DNA of 64,000 nt, from assembly GCA_003313425.1 (NCBI GenBank), contig NHZP01000020.1, positions 1 through 64,000 on the forward strand, in the 5' to 3' direction. A program made the translations under genes and the position numbers. Source of the DNA: Pseudopyrenochaeta lycopersici. Lineage: Eukaryota; Ascomycota; Dothideomycetes; Pleosporales; Pseudopyrenochaetaceae. A model generated the notes under the pieces. The model worked only from the letters and a program-made list of their open reading frames with translations, was not told where the DNA came from and did not search any database. Shown here piece by piece: positions 25,130 through 34,500 of the stretch (position 1 is the first letter of the stretch; each line of letters starts with the position of its first letter).

Positions 25130-25690
25130 TTACTACTAGGACTTATATTTCTACTATTTCTACTATTTCTACTAGTATTAGAACTTGAATTAGTACTAGT
25201 ATTAAAACTAGTTATACTAGTAGTACTTTTATCTTCTACATTAAAATCTTCTTCTATTTCTTCTTCTTCTTCTATATTTATCCTTTCTTTTTCTTCTTCT
25301 TTTCCTTTCTTTTGTTTATTATTATAATTACTAATTATATTATCTTTAAAAAATAAATTATCATTTATAATTTCTTCTTTATCTACTAGACTATTTAATT
25401 CCTTTAATATAATTAATTTTTTAATAGTACTAGATAATAATCTATTTCTAGATTTAGTTACTATATTAGCTGTTTTAGAAAAAGTAGATTCACTAGGATT
25501 AGAAGTAGCTAATATAGCTAAATAGTCTTTAGCTATTTTATATATTATAGGAAATCTATCTTTATTAGTATTATAGTAGTTTTCTAGAGTTATATTCTTA
25601 GTTATTCTAGGTTCTTTTAAATATAGTTCTACTTTGTTCTCTATACAGTTACTATTAATAGATTTATTAGGTAATATAAATATTTTATTA
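25130..25690 (-). pseudogene. hAT transposase, C-terminal dimerisation region
   Basis: The reverse strand reads a clear hAT C-terminus: ELYLKEPRITKN, then KDRFPIIYKIAKDYLAI, then LATSNPSESTFSKTANIV and TKSRNRLLSSTIKKLI, followed by an acidic stretch and a Ser/Asn-rich tail. The order and the SNPSES-TFS segment are diagnostic of the hAT dimerisation domain. The catalytic and N-terminal BED-finger parts are absent. The remaining frame is open over about 180 codons, unusually intact for this region. Confidence 0.85.
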
Positions 25691-25769
25691 TGACTATTAT
25701 AGTAAGTTATCTATTTATATATATATATAACTATTACTAATTATATATAGATATAATTAAAAGCTTTAT

Positions 25770-26040
25770 AAATAAGCTTATAATTACTTCTAAAGAAGTA
25801 GATAATATAAAAGCTAAACTAGCTATTAAAGAGAATTATTTTACTTTAAAAGAGGAGTTTATTAAAGAGGATTTCTATTTTTTAAATAATTTAAATCTTT
25901 ATAATAAAGAGTTTTATACTCTAGAAGAGATTAAATTAAGTAGAAGCTTTTATAATTTATACGAAGATTTTATAGCTTCTAATTTAGAAGCTATAGATTT
26001 CTTAAATTCTTTAGGTAGTTTAGATTAGCTAGTTTTTTAT
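25770..26040 (+). pseudogene. hAT-associated second ORF, C-terminal half
   Basis: The open reading includes ITSKEVDNIKAKLAIKENYF, KEEFIKEDFYFLNN and KEFYTLEEIKLSRSFYN, ending in SNLEAIDFLNSLGSLD. It matches the minus-strand frame at 28945-29743 in the related element. It lies head to head with the transposase remnant; the central deletion near 25700 removed both N-termini. Family not recognised. Confidence 0.5.
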
Positions 26041-26439
26041 TTAATATATATTTTTTTAGTAAGACTATATTATATTTTCTAATTCCTATTATTTCTAAAT
26101 TTCTAGAATATTATATATAATAATATAGATAGAAAGAGTAGTTTATAAATCTATAGTTAAAATTTTATATTTAATAAGTTTAATTTACTATATATAGTTA
26201 TAATATAAAATATATAAGCTTTAGATATAGAACATAAATATAGAGTTTCTATTTTTAGAATTTTACTAATTACTAAATAGTAACTTAGTAATTACTAATT
26301 AGTAATTACTATTACTAAAGAGCTTTTACTACTTAGTAATAGTAATTACTATTACTTAGTAAATATGCAACCCTGCTTTAAGCTGATCTAGCTACACATT
26401 ACGTGATTTAAGACGAATTCTAAAGAAGGAGAGGGATAG

Positions 26440-26801
26440 TGTTAGGATCTGGAATCCTAGATAAGGAGGGAGAGCCTTAGGTGCTGACAGCTAGTTAGGA
26501 AGCGCTAGTGTTCTACTCTGTCACGTGTCACGTGACCGCTCGCTCTGCTAAGGACGAGCGCGTTATGTATATAGATTACTATAATAAACCCTTATGGCTT
26601 AGTGTGTTTAATTTAAGATTATACTCTACAGTATAGTAATAGCAATACTAATTATTCTTAACCCTTAGTACTCTTTACAGAAGCGCCCTCTTACTATCTT
26701 AGTACTAAACCCCCTTCTATCTAGTCCCTCACTCTATCCCGGAGAACCAACCTTGCAATCTCATTGGTTATCCTCACCGATAGCTTTTAAGATTCTTTAC
26801 A
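26440..26801 (+). repeat. 3' LTR of element D
   Basis: The 362-bp LTR starts TGTTAGGATC and ends TTCTTTACA. From about 26563 to the end it is nearly the same as the LTRs of A and B, but the first 120 bp (U3) are unrelated. The purine stretch GAAGGAGAGGGATAG lies directly before it. The outer half keeps CpA and TpG. Confidence 0.85.
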
Positions 26802-27250
26802 TAGGTTAGTTATAAAGATATAAGAACTAAAGGGAGGGATAGTATTATAAACAAGAAGTAGGAAGGCGGTAGTTATAAGAATAAGAAAGGAGGCACAGAT
26901 AACTAACGTAGAGACTAAGCCTCTAAACTAACTAATAACGCTAGGATTATATAATCCTAGAAAACCTACGCTAAGACAGACTATATCTTATAAGATAGAG
27001 ATAAACCTAGAAATCTTAGAGGGGGCCTTATAGGAATCCTATAAGATAATTATATATATAGACTTGTATAATATAGCCCTATAGTATAGTGTAATTAACT
27101 TAAAATAATCTATAAGTATACTACTATCTAATACTTTTACTTTTAACCTAGCCTACATATCTATAGAATACTCTAAAGATACTAACTAGTTAATACTAGT
27201 TACTTTATATTATAACTACTTAATTAGATCTTTAATAGTAGGCCTTAAGT
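26802..27250 (+). repeat. LTR-like sequence of another, older element
   Basis: Just after D the sequence AAAGGGAGGGATAG (about 26833-26846) looks like a polypurine tract. It is followed by TATTATAAACAAG, which could be a RIP-altered TGTT LTR start. A TATA-like stretch and GTATAGTGTAATTAACTTAA (about 27095) resemble the middle of the A and D LTRs. The right end is not defined and no partner LTR is in the window, so this is a weak call. Confidence 0.3.
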
Positions 27251-28643
27251 CTACTCTATTAAACTTCTTTAGATATACTACTAACGCTAGCTAATCTAGA
27301 ATATTATTAGTAACTCTATAATACTCTTAAATTTTCTATTTTAACTAATAGAGCTGCAGCGTTTAGGGTGCAGTTTCTTAGATTTGCCTTAACCTCTTAT
27401 GCAAAGGACTAAAATAGTAAGTCTTATATCTAACTTCTTTATTCTACTTAAAGCTAATCTAGCTAAGATATAAAAGTAGCTAATATAGCTTATATTCTTT
27501 AGTAATATAACTAGGGAGGTTATATATATTATAAGTATTTTAATATTTACGGCCTTAGATAGTGATTACGCCTTACTAAGGATTTAAGCTATAAAGAGCT
27601 ATTATTACGTAAGAGCTATTATTTCTTTCTAATAGTAGCTACTTAGTATTATCTCTTAAGATAACTTAGCTAATAAAGTACGCGTAGGTAGCTAGGTTCT
27701 TTAGAATCTAACCTAGTTTAAGATAAACTATTATCTTATTAACCTTAGCTAGGCTAATCTTCTAGTTACTAAGAGCTAAAATAAGGTCTTAAACCTCTAG
27801 ATCTATACTAGGTAGAAGAGTAGGCTTAGCTTCTTCTTAAACTTTACTTTTCTTATAGTTATTAACTATATCTTTTAGCTACTTAGCTATTAATATTTTC
27901 TTTTCTTAACTTAAGATCTAGTATATAAGCTTAGCCTTTCTTTCTATATAGCTAGGGGATATTTATTTTATCCCCTCTCTCTAGTAGTATATGCGCTTAA
28001 GATACGTATAAATCTTCTTAATATTAAAACTCTCTAGCTTATCTAGAATTAGCCCTTTATATATATAGATAAAGATTATGTCTTAGTCTTCTCTTAGAAG
28101 GCCTCTAGTAAAAAAGAAGCTAGCTTCTATCTTATATAGCTAGCCTGTCTTAATATAAGCGTTACTATACGCTGCGAAGTTAGTTAAATACTTAGATAGC
28201 CCTAGGAATTTTCTTAACGTCTTAGAAATATAGGTCTCTAGGAACGCTTACGTTCTTATATATTAAGCTATATCTTAATTATACTAATACTCTTTTATTA
28301 CTTCTTAAAGCTTCTTCTAGTCTAGTACTCTATATAGCCTTATTTTCTTAATAAAGCTTCTATATATAGTATTATAGAAGTCTAGAAAGATTCTTATCTT
28401 TTAATAGTTATTATAGCTACTATTATCTACTTAGTAATTAAAGTTATCTAGGAACTTAGTAATATCTTTCTCTATAAATAGAAAGTCTTTCCTTACTAGT
28501 CTTATAAGTATAAGTACTTTACTAGTATCTATAGTATGTTTTTTAATAACCTTAATAGTAGGCGTAAGATCTAATCTAAATAATAGTAAATCTAGTATTA
28601 ATTTAGCTATAAAGATAGCTAAAGGCTAAATCTTAAATAGGCT
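27250..28643 (-). pseudogene. Retrotransposon gag-like remnant, downstream part
   Basis: The reverse strand reads a protein through TAG and TAA stops. Recognisable blocks include FLGLSKYLTNFAAYSNAYIK, FFFTRGL and KLESFNIKKIYTYLKRIYY, the pattern of fungal gag proteins. The upstream part lies at 39092-39400, beyond the hAT element. No RT or integrase is found with it, so the rest has been lost or replaced. Confidence 0.45.
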
Positions 28644-28944
28644 CAGGGTTGCCGTTTTTTAGTAATAGTAATTACTAAAAGTCTAATAGTAATTACTATT
28701 ACTAAAAATAGAAATTTATAATTAATAGTATTTATAATATTTTATTAGCTAGTTTATTATATAGTAATTAAATTAAAGATAATACTACATAAATAAACGT
28801 ATATAATTATTTACTTCTAATAGTTTTAAAGAAATAGATATATATATTTTAACTAAATAACTAACTAACTAATTCTATTTTTTTAATTTTATATTACTTT
28901 ATAAGTTTTTTTTCCTTTTTTTTAGTAAAGTTATATATACTCTA

Positions 28945-29743
28945 CTAATATTCTATTTTAACTATAGACTCTAAATACTCTAGTTCGTTTAAATTAGAAC
29001 TAATAAAGTCTATATATAAACTAGAATATCTTTTAACAGCTTTTAACTCTTCTATAGTATAAAATATCTTATTATAGATATTTAAACTATCTAAAAAATA
29101 TAAATCGTCTCTAATAAACTCTTCTTTTATAGCTAAAAAGTTATCTTTATTATTTAGATAATCTTTTATATTATTTACTTCTTTAGAAGTAATAAGACAC
29201 TTAGTAGTAAAGCTTCTATAAGATCTATTAAAATTAATATATCTATATAATAAAAGTATTTAATAATATAAAACTTACTAAAATCTTTAAATAAAATACT
29301 AGTTTTTATAAGGTATTTATTTATACTTTCTAAAATAGTAGATAAAGTGCTATCTATACTATTATTATCTAGTATAAATAAATACTCTAAATCTATGTTT
29401 GCTTTCTTTAATAAATCTATTATTATATTAGTATTTAGATATATATAATAAGTAAAAGTTTTTTACTTACTTAAAGTAACTCTTAATCTATCTTTATTAA
29501 AATAGCTTAATCTATTTATATAATAAACTATCCTTAAAGTATTAAGGTAATCTACTATATAAGTAGAGTTTTTATCTATAAAATTTTAATTAGTTTTAAG
29601 TTATAAGTTAGTTATATAAGTTATATACCTTTTATATTTCTATAATTATTAATTATAGCTTTTATAGTAGAGTCTACTTTCGTAGGCTTTACTACTAAAC
29701 TATTATTAATAGTAGTAGAAATAAAAGAAGCTTTAGTAAGCAT
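28945..29743 (-). pseudogene. hAT-associated second ORF, near full length
   Basis: The frame starts at ATG (29743) with MLTKASFISTTINNSLVVKP and ends at TAG (28945-28947), about 266 codons. It carries RIP-type stops and at least one frame shift near 29240. The central part reads YLNTLRIVYYINRLS and ANIDLEYLFILDNNSIDSTL; the C-terminal part is ITSKEVNNIKDYLNNKDNF and FYTIEELKAV. It is the most complete copy of the protein seen in all four hAT elements. It lies head to head with the transposase C-terminus. I do not recognise a family and see no catalytic motif or membrane segment. Confidence 0.5.
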
Positions 29744-29867
29744 TTTTTAAAGTAAATATAGCTAAAAAAAATAGTTAGATTAATATTCTTTAAAGTTTTT
29801 AAAAAACTTACTAGTAGTAACACTATCTAAAAGTTTATAACTAGTAAGATATTTAGTTTAAGTAAAT

Positions 29868-30065
29868 AAAACAGCTAGTATAGTTACTAAATCTAGAAAT
29901 AGATTACTTTCTAGTACTATTAAAAAATTAATTATATTAAAAAGTATTAATGCTATAGAAGATGAAGAAGAAAGTATAAATGATAATTTATTATTTAAAG
30001 ATGAAGTTAATCTAAACTTATTTAGTAAAAAAGGAAAAGAAATATTATTATCTATAGAAGATAGA
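29868..30065 (+). pseudogene. hAT transposase C-terminal fragment, first part
   Basis: It reads TASIVTKSRNRLLSSTIKK and on to KEILLSIEDR, matching the C-terminus of the transposase at 25130-25690. It is cut by Gypsy B at 30065 and resumes after the ATAGA duplication at 38167. Everything upstream of this segment of the transposase is missing. Confidence 0.8.
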
Positions 30066-30140
30066 TGTAAAGAATCTTAATAGCTATCAGTAAGGATAGC
30101 CAATGAGATTGCAAGGTTGGTTCTCCGGGATAGAGTGAGG

Positions 30141-31191
30141 CAGTGATGGATATTTACTAGTAATTACTATTTACTTTACTATTTTACTAGTTTACTATTA
30201 CTATTAATAGTAAAATAGTAAACAAAATAGTAATTACTATTATAGTAATTACTAGTAATTACTATTTGAAAAAAGTAGTAATTACTATAATAGTAATTAC
30301 TAGTAAACTATAAATAGTAAATAAAAATAAAAATTGGAATACATCTATTATATCTTTCTACTTATTTAATAGCTTATTATAGTAGGAATATGAACTATCT
30401 TTATATATAATATACTGTAAAATTAATTCTATATAACCTTAATAAAACTATAAAAACTACTTAATTATTATATTACTACTAAATCTAACTTATTATATTA
30501 AGTAAAATCTTAATAATAATATAGCTAAGTCTTAATAAAATACTAGCTATCTATAAAACTATTTTAAAAGGCTATTTCTTCTAAAGGAGAATCTATAAAC
30601 TCTTTAAATAAATTTCTTTCTTTTAACTTAATTTTATTAAAAGCTTCTTTTCTTCCTTTAAGTAAGATATATTATTAAAATAATTTAAAGTACCTAAGAA
30701 AAAGATATTACTCCTAAAGAAATATTTTTTATAAAAAGTAGTATATATACTACTAGTTATTAGCTGTTTTCTTCGGCTTATCTCTTTATAACTATAATAA
30801 GTAGTACTAGTAAAGTACCTAATTAAATCTAGTATATATTAGTATAATATATATAAATATAAAAATATATAAGTAGATAGAAAATAGAAATTTTTTAAAT
30901 AAACTTCTTTTATATACTAGTTTTAAATAGTACTACTATATCTTAGAAGTTTAAGAGGTAGTATACTAACTATAATATAGAGCCTTTTATATATGTTATA
31001 AGTTATTCTTTTACTTTTTAAGAAATAGTAATTACTAGTTTACTATTTAGTGAAATAGTAATTACTATAGTAATTACTATAATAGTAATTACTATTTAGT
31101 AAAATAGTAAACTAAGGCAAATAGTAAATAGTAAACTAGTAATTACTAGTAATTACTATTTTACTATAATTACTATTTTTGCCCATCACTG
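30141..31191 (-). mobile_element. Short hAT-type transposon (1051 bp), non-autonomous
   Basis: The ends CAGTGATGG and CCCATCACTG are inverted, with a perfect 8-bp duplication GAGTGAGG (30133-30140 and 31192-31199). It belongs to the same family as the element ending at 595. It has no transposase sequence and only a piece of the second ORF. It is the youngest insertion in this nest. Confidence 0.92.
30570..30760 (-). pseudogene. hAT-associated second ORF fragment
   Basis: The reverse strand reads KEAFNKIKLKERNLFKEF followed by SPLEEIAF, close to the frame at 61-350 (EAFNNIYTKERDLFKEY, SPLGEIDF). Upstream parts are degraded. Confidence 0.5.
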
Positions 31192-31513
31192 GAGTGAGGG
31201 ACTAGATAGAAGGGGGTTTAATACTAAGACAGTAAGAGGGCGCTTCTGTAAAGAGTACTAAGGGTTAAGAATAATTAGTATTGCTATTACTATACTGTAG
31301 AGTATAATATTAAGTTAAACATAATAAGCTATAAGGGTTCATTGCTGTAATCTATATACATAGGAGTTATGCGTATTACTTAGTGTGCTCAGTGTGCTCA
31401 GTGTCACTAATCAAACTAATCAACTAAGCACGTTACGTGACTTCAGTTGTTAGTCCAATACCTGTGAGGTCTAGTTAGGGCCACTAGGGCAGGGTCCCGG
31501 CAGGATCGTAACA

Positions 31514-34500
31514 CCATCCCCCTCCTATTCTAGCGCTGTCCTTAGTGCTTATTATATAACGCAGGCGTTTCTTACTTCTTACTGTATTATATCTCGCCAT
31601 ACCTAAACGTCCATAAGTATCTAGCACTATTTATTACTAACGTCTTTATAATTTTATTAACTTCTTTAGAGAAGCTATAGTTTAAAAATACACGACGTGC
31701 GCGAAGTATAATTAGGTGTGTAAAGTCTATATTTATTCTAGGAAATATAGCAAGTATCTGCGTTAAGAGTAACGTTACAACGTACGAGTTACAGAGTTTA
31801 AATTTAAACAATTAGTAGATTAGAAGACGAAGCTTTAGGAGTAGATAAAAGAATCTAGGAATATATAAGAGGTTATAATAAAGGCGCATAAAAAAGCTCT
31901 AGAGGAGCTGCGCGTTACTTAGGCTTACGAAGAGCGGTTATAATAATAAATAGATTTAATTAATTAGCGCGCGGAGGAAGTAATAGCTATAGAGGAACAA
32001 GACATTAAGGAATAAGAAGCAGCAGAGGCCTTATTGCCTAAAAACGCTTCTAATGCCCTTAAGTTTAGTTTATCGCCTAGTACTTAGGGTGCGTTTAAAG
32101 GCTTCCCTCTTAAGTATTAGGAGGTCCTAGTTAGCGATAGGCTACTAGTAGCAGGCCCGTTAGTTTCCTCTAGCTCTTAACGTTTCTTAAGGTTTATTTA
32201 CTTTTTCTTTTTCCTTTCCTCCCTCTCCTAGTATTCTCTAATTTTTTCTTAACAGTTTCTTAGGTTTTCTAGTGGTTCCCACGTACTCTCTACGCTTAGG
32301 TACCCTTTCTACTTAACTAGGTAGCTGAAGCTTAGTTCTAGGTCGTTAACTCTCTTATTCTGTTAGTACCCCTAGATTTTCTTAACTTTAAACTCGTTTT
32401 CTTCTTTAGGTTCGTACTAGAATGTTTTTTATAATAGTATAGCAGGGTTAGCTAGTTCTAACTTAGAGATATAGAAGCAGGGGTAAATCTTTATATCTAG
32501 TAGTAGCTTAAGTGTATAGTTTACGAGTCCGTTTCGTTCTTTAACTAAAAATAGTCTAACTTTAACATAATTAAGTCCCTTACTTAGTTGTTTGTTACGT
32601 AGATTTTTCGTAAGTAAGTATGCTTTATCCCCCTTCTTTAGCTAAGGTGCTATTTTTCTTTTCTTATTTTAGTAAGAAATACTATTACGTTATGCTTTCT
32701 TAAGGTTCTCTTAGAGTTATTTATATATTTTCTTTATTTCTTCTACTATTTTTATAGCGGCTTTAGTTTTTCTACTAGGATACGATTTTATAAAGAGATT
32801 AGGGTGTCTCCTATAGTTAGCAAAGAATAGTATCTTTCTAGTTAATTCTAACAATTTATTATTATAGGCTAGTTGTGCTATTAGTAACAGTAAAACCTAA
32901 TTATTTTATTATTAATTACTGTAAATTCTTAGGTAAGTTTTTATTATTCTGTTTATTCTTTCTATTTATCTGTCTGTTTATAGGTAATAGGCTGTTAACA
33001 ATTTTCTTTTTATTTCTATCGCGGCTATTAATGTAGACTAGAAGTTAGATATAAAGAGCTTATCTCTGTCACTAATAATAGACTTAGGTATACCGTAATA
33101 TCGTATTAATCTGTCTAGGACAACAAACGCTAGTTATTCTATATTATAGTCGTTTCTAAAAGGTATTATCTCTGCTGCTTTCGTAAATCTACAGACTATA
33201 TTAAAGATAGCGTTATACTTAATTCCTGTCGCGGGATCTTTAGACAGTAGTAACCCTGTTACAAAGTCTATAGAAATATCTGCCCAAGGTTTATTAGGTA
33301 GCTCTATAGCTTATATTTCTCTATAGGGTACGTAAGTACTGTGTTTATTCTTATAATAGTCCGCGCATTTTTTAATAAACTATTTAACTTTAGCCTTTAT
33401 ATCTTTAAAGCTGTAGTATTATTATATAAGTTCTATTATTCTCTTAATTCCTGGGTGACTATATACTAAGTTATCGTAGTATTATTAGATAATTACCTCT
33501 TATAATTCTTTAGGTACTTCAGACGTAATTATTATAGTGTTATTTAATAACTTATTAGGTCCTAAGCTTCCATCCTGTTTTACTTAAAGGATAGCGTCGC
33601 TAACTATTACTTTTATTCCTACAATGTCTAATCTACGGCTAAGAGCATCAGCTCTGCCGTTATCCTTTCCTAGCGTGTACACAATCCTAAACTTATATTG
33701 TCCTAGCATTTCAGCCTATCTAACCTGTCTACAGTTTAAGGTCTTAGTAGTAGTAAAATAAACTAAGTTCTTATAATCTGTAAATATTGTAAGATCTAAG
33801 CAACTCTCTGCGTAGATTCGCTAGTAGTTAAGGGCGTTAACGACGGCTATAAGCTCCTTGTCGTGCACGTTATAGCATTCCTCTAGGTCTATGAATTTCC
33901 TAGAGTAGTAGGTAATTAGGTGCTATTTCCTATTACGTTCTTGTTTTACTATTACACCTAGTGTAAGGTCTAAGGCATCTATTTTAAACTGTAAGGGTTC
34001 TCCTATTTAGAATACAATTAATACTAGTAGTATAATACAGGCTTCCTTAAGCATTTAGAATGCTTTTCTTTATTTATTTCCCTATTCTTATTTTATATCT
34101 TTTCTTATAAGTTTAGTAAGTAGGACAGATTTCTTAGAGAAGTCCTTAATAAACTATTAGTTAAAGTTAATAAATCTTATAAATAACTGTATATCTTTAA
34201 CTATTTTAGGTTTAGGCTATTCTTTTACTACTCTTATTTTTTCTTTACTTATCTTTACTTTATGTGCACTTACTATATATCCTAGGAATTTAACCTCTTC
34301 TTTATAGAACTCGCATTTCTTAGGTTTAAGTAGTAAACTAAATCTTCCTAAGCAGGTAAGAACTGTTTTAACGTGCTTAATATATTCCTATAGGTTATTA
34401 GAGTACATAAGAATATTATTAAGGTATACGATAATAAATACGTCTAGGTATTCCCTTAACACGTTATTAATAAGTGCCTAGTATATTACTAGTATATTAG

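Larger units (their letters stand above)
24657..26375 (-). mobile_element. hAT-type DNA transposon (1719 bp), internally deleted
   Basis: The ends are CAGGGATGCA (left) and TGCAACCCTG (right), close to the CAGGGTTGCC ends of the element at 28644-39091. Both ends are filled with AGTAATTACT-type palindromes. Inside are the C-terminal part of a hAT transposase on the minus strand and the C-terminal part of the second ORF on the plus strand, back to back. The 8 bp flanking each side (GTTTACAT and CTTTAAGC) match only in part, so the target duplication is not confirmed. Confidence 0.75.
596..26801 (+). mobile_element. Ty3/Gypsy retrotransposon D, heavily nested, 5' end off window
   Basis: Own sequence lies at 596-2344, 24295-24656 and 26376-26801; the rest is inserted elements. 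The first piece encodes RNase H, integrase and a chromodomain nearly colinear with element A (8831-10580). The last piece ends in a 362-bp LTR. The join across element E is clear: the chromodomain tail stops at 2344 and resumes at 24295 with the lysine- and glutamate-rich end also seen in A at about 10585. D appears to have landed about 45 bp upstream of another LTR-like sequence (see 26802-27250). Its target duplication cannot be checked. Confidence 0.8.
30066..31513 (-). repeat. 3' LTR of element B, split by a hAT element
   Basis: The LTR pieces are 30066-30140 and 31200-31513, giving 389 bp. The left (outer) piece is almost free of RIP changes (CCAATGAGATTGCAAGG); the right (inner) piece carries them. 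Confidence 0.92.

Noticed and set aside
24649..26383. An 8-bp target duplication for the hAT element at 24657-26375
   Set aside because: The flanks GTTTACAT and CTTTAAGC agree only at the central TTTA, too little to claim a duplication.
31587..31811. Minus-strand 74-codon frame
   Set aside because: It lies in the 3' non-coding part of element B and is not open in the corresponding part of element A (13464-13939).
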